Source of the DNA: an uncultured Enterobacter sp.
GTDB lineage: Bacteria > Pseudomonadota > Gammaproteobacteria > Enterobacterales > Enterobacteriaceae
Assembly: GCA_946477805.1 (NCBI GenBank)
Contig: CAMKZP010000166.1
Span: 1 to 7,795, forward strand
Direction: 5' to 3'
Length of the DNA stretch: 7,795 bases
Part shown: positions 1-7,038 of the stretch, piece after piece
Numbering within the stretch: position 1 is the stretch's first letter
Layout of the letters: every line of letters begins with the position of its first letter
The notes under the pieces: generated by a model
What the model was told of the DNA's origin: nothing
Database searches by the model: none
What the model saw: the letters and a program-made list of their open reading frames with translations, nothing else
Made by a program: the position numbers and the translations under genes

Positions 1-159
1 GCCCTGTTCTCCATCCTGATTCATGCCTGGATTGGCATGTGGCAGGTGTTGACCGATTACGTTAAACCGCTGGCGATTCGCCTTCCTCTGCAGCTGATTA
101 TTGTTGTTGCCCTGGTGGTTTACGTTATTTATGGATTCGTTGTGGTGTGGGGTGTGTAA
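1..159 (+). CDS. sdhD: Succinate dehydrogenase membrane anchor subunit SdhD, 3' end only
   Basis: Reading frame 1 is open from the first base to a TAA at 157-159 and gives 52 residues that match the C-terminal part of E. coli SdhD, which is 115 residues long, so this is about residues 64-115. SdhD and SdhC form the inner-membrane anchor of complex II, holding haem b and the ubiquinone site. The His codon at 22-24 corresponds to His71, the haem b ligand, and the Tyr codon at 58-60 to Tyr83 of the quinone site, next to Asp82. The visible part has the end of transmembrane helix II and a hydrophobic run from about base 90 to 156 (helix III), ending in WGV. The start and the first two thirds of the gene lie outside the window. 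The stop overlaps the sdhA start by one base, which suggests translational coupling. Identification is secure because sequence and neighbours agree. Confidence 0.96.
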   Translation, partial: ALFSILIHAWIGMWQVLTDYVKPLAIRLPLQLIIVVALVVYVIYGFVVVWGV

Positions 160-1925
160 TGAAACTGCCAGTCAGAGAATTTGATGCTGTAGTGATTGGT
201 GCTGGTGGCGCAGGTATGCGCGCAGCGCTGCAAATTTCCCAGAGCGGCCAGACCTGTGCGCTGCTCTCTAAAGTGTTCCCAACCCGTTCCCACACTGTTT
301 CTGCGCAGGGCGGTATCACCGTTGCGCTGGGTAATACCCATGAGGACAACTGGGAATGGCACATGTACGACACGGTAAAAGGTTCCGATTACATCGGTGA
401 CCAGGACGCCATCGAATATATGTGTAAGACCGGCCCGGAAGCGATTCTGGAGCTGGATCACATGGGCCTGCCGTTCTCCCGTCTGGAAAATGGCACCATC
501 TATCAGCGCCCGTTTGGCGGCCAGTCGAAAGATTTCGGCGGCGAGCAGGCGGCACGTACCGCGGCCGCGGCTGACCGTACCGGCCACGCGCTGCTGCACA
601 CGCTGTATCAGCAGAACCTGAAAAACCACACCACTATCTTCTCCGAGTGGTACGCGCTGGATCTGGTGAAAAATGCCGACGGCGCCGTCGTGGGCTGTAC
701 CGCGCTGTGCATCGAAACCGGCGAAGTGGTTTACTTTAAAGCCCGCGCGACCGTGCTGGCTACCGGCGGCGCAGGCCGTATCTATCAGTCCACCACCAAC
801 GCGCACATCAACACCGGTGACGGCGTCGGGATGGCTATTCGCGCCGGCGTGCCGGTGCAGGATATGGAGATGTGGCAGTTCCACCCAACCGGTATTGCCG
901 GGGCGGGCGTTCTGGTGACCGAAGGCTGCCGCGGTGAAGGCGGCTATCTGCTGAACAAGCATGGCGAGCGCTTCATGGAGCGTTATGCCCCGAATGCGAA
1001 AGACCTTGCCGGTCGTGACGTGGTGGCGCGATCCATCATGATCGAAATCCGCGAAGGCCGCGGCTGTGACGGCCCGTGGGGCCCGCACGCGAAGCTGAAG
1101 CTCGACCATCTGGGTAAAGAGGTTCTGGAGTCCCGCCTGCCGGGCATCCTTGAGCTGTCCCGTACCTTCGCCCACGTTGACCCGGTGAAAGAGCCGATTC
1201 CGGTTATCCCAACCTGTCACTACATGATGGGCGGTATTCCGACCAAAGTCACCGGCCAGGCGCTGACCGTGAACGCGCAGGGCGAAGACGTGGTGATCCC
1301 GGGCCTGTTCGCCGTCGGCGAAATTGCCTGCGTATCGGTCCACGGTGCAAACCGTCTGGGCGGCAACTCGCTGCTGGACCTGGTCGTGTTTGGCCGCGCG
1401 GTGGGTCTGCATCTGCAGGAATCCATTGCCGAGCAGGGCGACCTGCTGGACGCGACCGACGCTGAAATCGACGCTTCCCTCGAACGTCTTAACCGCTGGA
1501 ACGGCAACCGTAACGGCGAAGATCCTGTGGAAATCCGTAAAGCGCTGCAGGAATGTATGCAGCACAACTTCTCGGTGTTCCGCGAAGGTGACGCGATGGC
1601 CAAAGGGCTTGAGCAGCTGAAGGCGATCCGCGAGCGTCTGAAAAATGCCCGTCTGGACGATACCTCCAGCGAGTTCAACACCCAGCGCGTCGAGTGTCTG
1701 GAGCTGGATAACCTGATGGAAACCGCCTACGCCACCGCGGTGTCGGCAAACTTCCGGACCGAGAGCCGTGGCGCGCATAGCCGCTTCGACTTCCCGGATC
1801 GTGATGACGAAAACTGGCTGTGCCATTCCCTGTATCTGCCAGAGTCGGAAACCATGACGCGTCGCAGCGTCAATATGGAACCGAAACTGCGTCCGGCGTT
1901 CCCGCCGAAGATTCGTACTTATTAA
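159..1925 (+). CDS. sdhA: Succinate dehydrogenase flavoprotein subunit SdhA
   Basis: Catalytic subunit of complex II on the cytoplasmic side of the inner membrane; it oxidises succinate to fumarate and passes electrons to SdhB. The 588 residues equal the E. coli length. Visible features in order are the FAD-binding Rossmann motif GAGGAG at 14-19, His45 in RSHTVSAQGG (the covalent FAD attachment site in the family), and the substrate and catalytic residues His242 (FHPTG), Arg286 (AGRD), His354 (TCHYMMGG) and Arg399 (GANRLGG), all at E. coli numbering. I chose the ATG at 159, which overlaps the sdhD stop (TAATG) and gives the family N-terminus MKLPVREFD. An in-frame ATG at 147 would add MGCV but lies inside sdhD. 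Only a weak GGGG (149-152) precedes the start, so coupling to sdhD translation is likely (inference). The gene is intact, with no missing key residue. Confidence 0.98.
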   Translation: MKLPVREFDAVVIGAGGAGMRAALQISQSGQTCALLSKVFPTRSHTVSAQGGITVALGNTHEDNWEWHMYDTVKGSDYIGDQDAIEYMCKTGPEAILELDHMGLPFSRLENGTIYQRPFGGQSKDFGGEQAARTAAAADRTGHALLHTLYQQNLKNHTTIFSEWYALDLVKNADGAVVGCTALCIETGEVVYFKARATVLATGGAGRIYQSTTNAHINTGDGVGMAIRAGVPVQDMEMWQFHPTGIAGAGVLVTEGCRGEGGYLLNKHGERFMERYAPNAKDLAGRDVVARSIMIEIREGRGCDGPWGPHAKLKLDHLGKEVLESRLPGILELSRTFAHVDPVKEPIPVIPTCHYMMGGIPTKVTGQALTVNAQGEDVVIPGLFAVGEIACVSVHGANRLGGNSLLDLVVFGRAVGLHLQESIAEQGDLLDATDAEIDASLERLNRWNGNRNGEDPVEIRKALQECMQHNFSVFREGDAMAKGLEQLKAIRERLKNARLDDTSSEFNTQRVECLELDNLMETAYATAVSANFRTESRGAHSRFDFPDRDDENWLCHSLYLPESETMTRRSVNMEPKLRPAFPPKIRTY

Positions 1926-1940
1926 TGCGGAGACAGGACA

Positions 1941-2657
1941 ATGAAACTCGAATTCTCAGTTTATCGTTATAACCCGGATGTAGACGACGCTCCGCACATG
2001 CAGGATTACACCCTGGAAGCGGAAGAAGGCCGTGACATGATGCTGCTGGATGCCTTGATGCAGCTGAAAGAGAAGGACCCGACGCTGTCGTTCCGCCGCT
2101 CCTGTCGTGAAGGGGTCTGCGGCTCCGACGGCGTGAACATGAACGGCAAAAATGGCCTGGCCTGCATCACGCCAATTTCAGCGTTGCAGCGTCCCGGTCA
2201 GAAAATTGTTATCCGTCCTCTGCCAGGCCTGCCGGTCGTGCGTGATTTGGTGGTAGACATGGGGCAATTCTATGCACAATATGAGAAGATTAAGCCTTAC
2301 TTATTGAATAATGGGCAAAATCCACCCGCTCGCGAGCACTTACAGTCTCCTGAGCAGCGTGAAAAACTCGACGGGCTGTACGAGTGTATTCTCTGCGCAT
2401 GTTGTTCAACGTCGTGTCCGTCGTTCTGGTGGAACCCTGACAAGTTCATCGGCCCGGCCGGTCTGCTGGCTGCCTATCGCTTCCTGATCGATAGCCGCGA
2501 CACCGAAACCGATAACCGTCTGGAAGGGCTGAGTGACGCTTTCAGCGTATTCCGCTGCCATAGCATCATGAACTGCGTCAGTGTGTGTCCTAAGGGGCTG
2601 AACCCGACGCGCGCCATCGGCCATATTAAGTCGATGCTGCTGCAGCGCAGTGCGTAA
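1941..2657 (+). CDS. sdhB: Succinate dehydrogenase iron-sulfur subunit SdhB
   Basis: Carries electrons from the SdhA flavin to ubiquinone through three iron-sulfur clusters. The 238 residues equal the E. coli length. The N-terminal ferredoxin domain has the 2Fe-2S ligands Cys55, Cys60, Asp63 and Cys75; Asp in the third position is normal for the E. coli enzyme. The C-terminal domain has the 4Fe-4S ligands Cys149, Cys152, Cys155 and Cys216 and the 3Fe-4S ligands Cys159, Cys206 and Cys212, in the motifs CILCACC and CVSVCPKG. Trp164 and His207, which line the quinone site, are present. The start has a GGAG at 1929-1932, eight bases upstream, and follows sdhA by 15 bases. The bases coding for about residues 108-128, between the two domains, are noticeably more AT-rich and use less common codons than the rest. 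The gene is complete and ends the sdh part of the cluster. Confidence 0.98.
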   Translation: MKLEFSVYRYNPDVDDAPHMQDYTLEAEEGRDMMLLDALMQLKEKDPTLSFRRSCREGVCGSDGVNMNGKNGLACITPISALQRPGQKIVIRPLPGLPVVRDLVVDMGQFYAQYEKIKPYLLNNGQNPPAREHLQSPEQREKLDGLYECILCACCSTSCPSFWWNPDKFIGPAGLLAAYRFLIDSRDTETDNRLEGLSDAFSVFRCHSIMNCVSVCPKGLNPTRAIGHIKSMLLQRSA

Positions 2658-2664
2658 GTAAGAA

Positions 2665-2685
2665 GAGGGGAGCGCTGTTCCCCTC
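2665..2685. repeat. Short hairpin just after sdhB
   Basis: GAGGGGA (2665-2671) and TCCCCTC (2679-2685) are perfect inverted arms starting eight bases after the sdhB stop. A G-U and a C-G pair can extend the stem to nine pairs with a GCT loop. No T-run follows (the next bases are ACCCTA), so it does not look like an intrinsic terminator. It could protect the 3' end of sdh mRNA from exonucleases. Its right arm is shared with the larger palindrome that follows, so the two folds compete. Confidence 0.6.
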
Positions 2686-2791
2686 ACCCTAACCCTCTCC
2701 CCAAAAGGGAGAAGGGATAGATTGCAGGAAATCTTTAAAAACTGCCGACGACCTTCCCCCTCTCCCTTTGGGAGAGGGTCGGGTGAGGGGA
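2679..2791. repeat. Nested GC-rich palindromic intergenic repeat
   Basis: Arm 2679-2701 is the reverse complement of arm 2770-2791: 11 matching bases (TCCCCTCACCC), a small 2/1 internal loop, then 10 more (ACCCTCTCCC). Two smaller hairpins sit at the inner ends: TCTCCC/GGGAGA at 2696-2701 and 2707-2712, and a perfect nine-base-pair CCCTCTCCC-TTT-GGGAGAGGG at 2758-2778. From general knowledge, CCCTCACCCTAACCCTCTCCCC-type palindromes are common dispersed intergenic repeats in gammaproteobacteria, and their spurious translation often reads like LPFGERVRVRG, as it does here on the minus strand. It is probably a dispersed repeat inserted between the sdh and suc gene groups; E. coli K-12 probably lacks it here, but I cannot verify that. 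No T-run follows, so it is not an evident terminator. A role in mRNA stability or partial attenuation is inference. Confidence 0.75.
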
Positions 2792-2820
2792 AACCCTTCA
2801 GACAGTTTCTAAAGGTTCCT
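2726..2820. repeat. AT-rich imperfect inverted repeat interleaved with the GC-rich palindrome
   Basis: Bases 2726-2744 (AGGAAATCTTTAAAAACTG) and 2803-2820 (CAGTTTCTAAAGGTTCCT) are inverted copies: 16 of 18 aligned positions match, with one single-base bulge. In RNA one mismatch becomes a G-U pair. The left arm lies inside the loop of the 2679-2791 palindrome and the right arm lies outside it, so the two long stems interleave and cannot both form in a simple nested fold. Confidence 0.55.
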
Positions 2821-2859
2821 TCGCGGGCCAAATGAAAAGAGCTCGCAGGTGAACCCCGG

Positions 2860-2880
2860 CACGTACACGCGGTGTACGTG
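2860..2880. repeat. Perfect 21-base palindrome upstream of sucA
   Basis: CACGTACAC (2860-2868) and GTGTACGTG (2872-2880) are perfect nine-base inverted arms around GCG, 47 bases before the sucA start. It is followed at once by a small GTAG-TTT-CTAC hairpin (2881-2891). In DNA it has the size and symmetry of a dimeric repressor site; in RNA it would be a stable leader hairpin. I do not recognise it as the site of a known regulator, and the family consensus of ArcA, Fnr or CRP sites does not fit. Function is unassigned. Confidence 0.55.
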
Positions 2881-2899
2881 GTAGTTTCTACGGCGAAAG

Positions 2900-2922
2900 T
2901 AAGCATAAAAATGCTTAAGGGA
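2900..2922 (+). promoter_or_regulatory. sucA ribosome binding site with an adjoining hairpin
   Basis: AAGGGA (2917-2922) lies five bases before the sucA ATG and is the only good Shine-Dalgarno sequence there, which supports the start at 2928. Immediately upstream, TAAGCAT (2900-2906) and ATGCTTA (2911-2917) form a perfect seven-base-pair hairpin with an AAAA loop. The last paired base is the first A of the Shine-Dalgarno, so the hairpin abuts the site without burying the GGG. It may keep the site exposed or modulate initiation (inference). I found no convincing sigma-70 promoter between sdhB and sucA. CATAAA at 2904-2909 is a poor -10 candidate with no good -35 element. Confidence 0.6.
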
Positions 2923-2927
2923 TCACG

Positions 2928-5735
2928 ATGCAGAACGGCGCAATGAAAGCCTGGCTGGACTCTTCTTTCCTCTCTGGTGCGAACCAGAGCTGGATTGAAC
3001 AGCTCTATGAAGACTTCTTAACCGATCCTGACTCAGTGGACGCAAACTGGCGTTCCATGTTCCAGCAGTTGCCTGGCACAGGGGTCAAACCGGATCAATT
3101 CCATTCCAAAACACGTGATTATTTCCGTCGTCTGGCGAAGGATGCCTCACGTTACTCTTCTGCGATTTCCGACCCTGACACCAATGCGAAGCAGGTTAAA
3201 GTCCTGCAGCTTATCAACGCTTATCGCTTCCGTGGTCACCAGCATGCGAATCTCGATCCGCTGGGACTGTGGCAGCAGGAACGTGTGGCGGATCTTGATC
3301 CGGCCTATCACGATCTGACCGAGGCCGATTTCCAGGACACCTTTAACGTAGGCTCCTTTGCCATCGGCAAAGACACGATGAAGCTGGGCGAACTGATTGA
3401 TGCGCTCAAGCAGACCTATTGCGGCTCCATCGGCGCGGAATATATGCACATTACCTCCACCGAAGAGAAACGCTGGATCCAGCAGCGTATCGAATCTGTG
3501 GCGGGCCACGCGACCTTCTCAAGCGAAGAGAAAAAACGCTTCCTGGGCGAACTGACCGCCGCAGAGGGCCTTGAGCGCTATCTCGGCGCGAAATTCCCGG
3601 GTGCAAAACGCTTCTCGCTGGAAGGCGGCGATGCGCTGGTACCTATGCTGAAAGAGCTGATCCGTCACGCTGGCAAGAGCGGCACCCGTGAAGTGGTGCT
3701 GGGCATGGCGCACCGCGGTCGTCTGAACGTGCTGGTCAACGTGCTGGGTAAAAAACCGCAGGATCTGTTCGACGAATTCGCGGGCAAACATAAAGAACAC
3801 CTCGGCACCGGTGACGTGAAGTACCACATGGGCTTCTCGTCGGATATCGAAACCGAGGGCGGTCAGGTTCACCTGGCGCTGGCGTTTAACCCGTCGCACC
3901 TGGAAATCGTGAGCCCGGTGGTTATCGGCTCCGTGCGCGCGCGTCTGGATCGTCTGGACGAGCCGAGCAGCAACAAAGTTCTGCCGATCACCATTCACGG
4001 CGATGCGGCGATTACCGGCCAGGGCGTGGTTCAGGAAACCCTGAACATGTCGAAGGCGCGCGGTTACGAAGTGGGCGGTACCGTTCGCATCGTTATCAAC
4101 AACCAGGTGGGCTTTACGACCTCGAACCCGCTGGATGCGCGCTCGACGCCGTACTGCACCGATATCGGCAAGATGGTGCAGGCGCCAATCTTCCACGTTA
4201 ACGCGGACGATCCGGAAGCGGTTGCTTTCGTGACCCGCCTGGCGCTGGACTACCGCAATACCTTCAAACGCGACGTGCTGATCGACCTGTTCTGCTACCG
4301 CCGTCACGGCCACAACGAAGCGGATGAGCCAAGTGCAACCCAGCCGCTGATGTACCAGAAAATCAAAAAACACCCGACGCCGCGCAAAATCTATGCTGAC
4401 AAGCTGGAAGGCGAAAAAGTGGCGACGCTGGAAGATGCGACCGAGCTAGTCAACCTCTACCGCGACGCGCTGGATGCGGGTGAATGCGTAGTGAAAGAGC
4501 TGCGCCCAATGAATATGCACTCCTTTACCTGGTCGCCGTACCTCAACCACGACTGGGACGAGAGCTACCCGAACAAGGTCGAGATGAAGCGTCTGCAGGA
4601 GCTGGCCAAGCGCATCAGCACCGTGCCTGACGCCATCGAGATGCAGTCTCGCGTCGCGAAAATCTACGGTGACCGCCAGGCCATGGCCGCAGGTGAGAAG
4701 CTGTTTGACTGGGGCGGCGCGGAAACGCTGGCCTACGCCACGCTGGTTGACGAAGGCATTCCGGTTCGTCTGTCCGGTGAAGATGCGGGCCGCGGCACCT
4801 TCTTCCACCGTCACGCGGTGGTTCACAACCAGACCAACGGTTCCACTTACACCCCGCTGCAGCACGTGCACAACGGTCAGGGCCAGTTCAAGGTCTGGGA
4901 CTCCGTGCTGTCTGAAGAAGCGGTACTGGCCTTTGAATACGGTTACGCCACGGCGGAACCGCGCACCCTGACCATCTGGGAAGCGCAGTTCGGCGACTTC
5001 GCCAACGGTGCGCAGGTGGTTATCGACCAGTTCATCTCCTCCGGCGAGCAGAAGTGGGGCCGCATGTGTGGCCTGGTGATGCTGCTGCCGCACGGCTATG
5101 AAGGGCAGGGTCCGGAGCACTCCTCCGCGCGTCTGGAGCGTTATCTGCAGCTCTGCGCCGAGCAGAACATGCAGGTTTGCGTGCCGTCTACCCCGGCTCA
5201 GGTCTACCACATGCTGCGTCGTCAGGCGCTGCGCGGTATGCGCCGTCCGCTGGTGGTCATGTCGCCGAAATCCCTGCTGCGCCATCCGCTTGCGGTGTCC
5301 AGCCTGGATGAACTGGCGAACGGCACCTTCCTGCCGGCCATCGGCGAAATTGACGAGCTGGATCCGAAAGGCGTTAAGCGTGTCGTAATGTGTTCTGGTA
5401 AGGTTTATTACGACCTGCTGGAACAGCGCCGTAAGAACGTTCAGAAGGATGTCGCCATCGTGCGCATCGAGCAGCTTTATCCGTTCCCGCATCAGGCGAT
5501 GCAGGACGTCCTGAAACAGTATGCTCACGTACATGATTTTGTCTGGTGCCAGGAAGAGCCGCTTAACCAGGGCGCATGGTACTGCAGCCAGCATCATTTC
5601 CGTGAAGTGATTCCATTTGGGTCTGCCCTGCGCTATGCAGGTCGCCCGGCCTCCGCCTCTCCGGCGGTAGGGTATATGTCCGTTCACCAGAAGCAGCAAC
5701 AAGATCTGGTCAATGACGCGCTGAACGTCGATTAA
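2928..5735 (+). CDS. sucA: 2-oxoglutarate dehydrogenase E1 component SucA
   Basis: Thiamine-diphosphate decarboxylase (E1o) of the cytoplasmic 2-oxoglutarate dehydrogenase complex. It decarboxylates 2-oxoglutarate and transfers the succinyl group to lipoyl-SucB. The 935 residues compare with 933 in E. coli. The extra two come from IESVAGHATF at about 188-197, where E. coli has IESGRATF by recall. The N-terminal segment (about 1-40, ANQSWIEQLYEDFL) is the typical E1o part that contacts E2. His262 (AHRGRLN) and His300 (KYHMGF) correspond to active-site His260 and His298 of E. coli. The thiamine-diphosphate/Mg motif runs from Gly358-Asp359 to Asn391-Asn392, and the transketolase-like pyrimidine domain fills about 590-800. 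The first ATG, with AAGGGA before it, gives MQNGAMKAWLDSS, equivalent to the E. coli N-terminus; the ATG at 2943 is a less likely alternative. It is intact and 14 bases from sucB, so the two are surely co-transcribed. Confidence 0.98.
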   Translation: MQNGAMKAWLDSSFLSGANQSWIEQLYEDFLTDPDSVDANWRSMFQQLPGTGVKPDQFHSKTRDYFRRLAKDASRYSSAISDPDTNAKQVKVLQLINAYRFRGHQHANLDPLGLWQQERVADLDPAYHDLTEADFQDTFNVGSFAIGKDTMKLGELIDALKQTYCGSIGAEYMHITSTEEKRWIQQRIESVAGHATFSSEEKKRFLGELTAAEGLERYLGAKFPGAKRFSLEGGDALVPMLKELIRHAGKSGTREVVLGMAHRGRLNVLVNVLGKKPQDLFDEFAGKHKEHLGTGDVKYHMGFSSDIETEGGQVHLALAFNPSHLEIVSPVVIGSVRARLDRLDEPSSNKVLPITIHGDAAITGQGVVQETLNMSKARGYEVGGTVRIVINNQVGFTTSNPLDARSTPYCTDIGKMVQAPIFHVNADDPEAVAFVTRLALDYRNTFKRDVLIDLFCYRRHGHNEADEPSATQPLMYQKIKKHPTPRKIYADKLEGEKVATLEDATELVNLYRDALDAGECVVKELRPMNMHSFTWSPYLNHDWDESYPNKVEMKRLQELAKRISTVPDAIEMQSRVAKIYGDRQAMAAGEKLFDWGGAETLAYATLVDEGIPVRLSGEDAGRGTFFHRHAVVHNQTNGSTYTPLQHVHNGQGQFKVWDSVLSEEAVLAFEYGYATAEPRTLTIWEAQFGDFANGAQVVIDQFISSGEQKWGRMCGLVMLLPHGYEGQGPEHSSARLERYLQLCAEQNMQVCVPSTPAQVYHMLRRQALRGMRRPLVVMSPKSLLRHPLAVSSLDELANGTFLPAIGEIDELDPKGVKRVVMCSGKVYYDLLEQRRKNVQKDVAIVRIEQLYPFPHQAMQDVLKQYAHVHDFVWCQEEPLNQGAWYCSQHHFREVIPFGSALRYAGRPASASPAVGYMSVHQKQQQDLVNDALNVD

Positions 5736-5737
5736 TT

Positions 5738-5743
5738 AAAGGA
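5738..5743 (+). promoter_or_regulatory. sucB ribosome binding site
   Basis: AAAGGA lies six bases before the sucB ATG, within the 14-base sucA-sucB spacer. It is a strong Shine-Dalgarno match and fixes the start at 5750. This suits high and matched expression of two subunits of one complex. Confidence 0.8.
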
Positions 5744-5749
5744 TACATA

Positions 5750-6970
5750 ATGAGTAGCGTAGATATTCTTGTTCCCGACCTGCCTGAGTCCGTAGCAGAT
5801 GCGACCGTCGCCACCTGGCACAAAAAACCGGGCGATGCCGTTAAGCGCGATGAAGTGCTGGTAGAAATCGAAACTGACAAAGTGGTACTGGAAGTACCGG
5901 CTTCAGCGGATGGCATTCTGGATGCGGTCCTCGAAGACGAAGGCACGACCGTCACCTCTCGCCAGATCCTGGGCCGCCTGCGTGAAGGCAACAGCGCGGG
6001 CAAAGAGTCCAGCGCGAAGTCTGAAGAGAAAGCGTCAACGCCAGCGCAGCGCCAGCAGGCCTCTCTGGAAGAGCAGTCTAACGATGCGCTGAGCCCGGCG
6101 ATCCGTCGCCTGCTGGCCGAGCACAGCCTCGACCCGGCAGCCATCAAAGGCACCGGCGTGGGTGGCCGTCTGACCCGTGAAGACATTGATAAGCATCTGG
6201 CAAAAGCACCGTCTGAGGCGAAAGCGGAAGCCAAAGCGCCTGCAGCAGCGCCAGCGCCTCAGCTTGGCGCGCGTAGCGAAAAACGCGTCCCGATGACCCG
6301 CCTGCGCAAGCGCGTGGCCGAGCGTCTGCTGGAAGCGAAAAATTCTACCGCGATGCTGACCACTTTCAACGAAGTGAACATGAAGCCCATCATGGACCTG
6401 CGCAAGCAGTACGGTGACGCCTTTGAAAAACGTCACGGTATCCGTCTGGGCTTTATGTCCTTCTACGTGAAGGCGGTGGTTGAAGCGCTGAAGCGCTACC
6501 CGGAAGTGAACGCGTCCATCGACGGCGATGACGTGGTTTACCACAACTATTTCGACGTCAGCATGGCGGTTTCGACCCCGCGCGGCCTGGTTACGCCAGT
6601 TCTGCGTGATGTGGACACCCTCGGCATGGCCGACATCGAGAAAAAAATCAAAGAGCTGGCGGTGAAAGGCCGCGACGGCAAGCTGACCGTAGACGACCTG
6701 ACCGGCGGTAACTTCACCATTACCAACGGCGGCGTATTCGGCTCGCTGATGTCTACCCCAATCATCAACCCGCCGCAGAGCGCGATCCTCGGCATGCACG
6801 CCATCAAAGATCGCCCTATGGCGGTAGACGGTAAAGTGGAGATCCTGCCGATGATGTACCTGGCGCTCTCCTACGACCACCGTCTGATCGACGGCCGCGA
6901 GTCCGTGGGCTTCCTGGTAGCCATCAAAGAGCTGCTGGAAGACCCAACGCGTCTGCTGCTGGACGTCTAG
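5750..6970 (+). CDS. sucB: Dihydrolipoyl succinyltransferase E2 component SucB
   Basis: Core of the 2-oxoglutarate dehydrogenase complex. It takes the succinyl group from SucA on a lipoyl arm and passes it to CoA; family cores are 24-mers. Length is 406 residues against 405 in E. coli. Domains in order are one lipoyl domain (about 2-78) with the lipoylated Lys44 in EIETDKVVLEVP, an Ala/Ser/Lys/Gln-rich linker (about 80-110), the peripheral-subunit-binding domain (about 114-150, LSPAIRRLLAEH to VGGRLTREDI) that docks E3, and a second Ala/Pro/Lys/Glu linker (about 152-176). The acyltransferase domain (about 178-406) ends with the catalytic motif DHRLIDG, with His377 and Asp381. The second linker differs in sequence and by one residue from E. 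coli, as expected for a flexible region. It follows sucA by 14 bases, with its own ribosome binding site. Nothing is missing. Confidence 0.98.
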   Translation: MSSVDILVPDLPESVADATVATWHKKPGDAVKRDEVLVEIETDKVVLEVPASADGILDAVLEDEGTTVTSRQILGRLREGNSAGKESSAKSEEKASTPAQRQQASLEEQSNDALSPAIRRLLAEHSLDPAAIKGTGVGGRLTREDIDKHLAKAPSEAKAEAKAPAAAPAPQLGARSEKRVPMTRLRKRVAERLLEAKNSTAMLTTFNEVNMKPIMDLRKQYGDAFEKRHGIRLGFMSFYVKAVVEALKRYPEVNASIDGDDVVYHNYFDVSMAVSTPRGLVTPVLRDVDTLGMADIEKKIKELAVKGRDGKLTVDDLTGGNFTITNGGVFGSLMSTPIINPPQSAILGMHAIKDRPMAVDGKVEILPMMYLALSYDHRLIDGRESVGFLVAIKELLEDPTRLLLDV

Positions 6971-6981
6971 TTTTCGCAGTC

Positions 6982-7014
6982 TTGCCCGGCGGCGCGTTGC
7001 CTGCCGGGCCTACA
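6982..7014. repeat. REP-type palindromic unit between sucB and sucC
   Basis: GCCCGGC (6984-6990) and GCCGGGC (7003-7009) are perfect inverted arms. GGC (6991-6993) and GCC (6999-7001) extend the stem to ten pairs with one bulged T at 7002, around a GCGTT loop. The TTGCCCGG start and the GGGCCTACA tail match the enterobacterial REP/PU style. It lies 11 bases after the sucB stop in an 85-base gap. REP units in this position usually stabilise upstream mRNA or bind gyrase or Pol I; here that is inference. No T-run follows, so it is not an intrinsic terminator and the operon can read through into sucC. Confidence 0.8.
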
Positions 7015-7038
7015 AAAGCAATACCTAACGATTACCTG

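Noticed and set aside
129..1826. 565-codon open frame on the minus strand across sdhA
   Set aside because: It is fully antisense to an unmistakable, intact sdhA. Its translation is low in complexity and rich in His, Arg, Gln and Val, typical of antisense reading of GC-rich codons, and it resembles no family I know.
2758..2778. Strong hairpin as an intrinsic terminator for the sdh genes
   Set aside because: The stem is perfect but is followed by TCGGGTGAGG, with no T-run on either strand, and the cluster is normally read through into sucA.
2406..2906. 166-codon minus-strand frame over the sdhB end and the spacer
   Set aside because: Half is antisense to sdhB. The other half is a translation of the palindromic repeat (LPKGEGEG...FGERVRVRG), a well-known type of spurious protein call.
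2904..2909. Sigma-70 -10 element (CATAAA) for a sucA promoter
   Set aside because: No acceptable -35 element lies 16-18 bases upstream, and the bases belong to the small hairpin next to the ribosome binding site. An internal promoter is possible but cannot be supported from sequence.
4446..5702. 418-codon minus-strand frame across sucA
   Set aside because: It is antisense shadow of a conserved gene, without a supporting start context or recognisable domain. The same holds for the frames at 3519-4373 and 6035-6880.
6984..7009. Terminator between sucB and sucC
   Set aside because: The sequence fits a REP unit with the CCTACA tail, and the downstream bases (CTACAAAAGC) lack a T-run.
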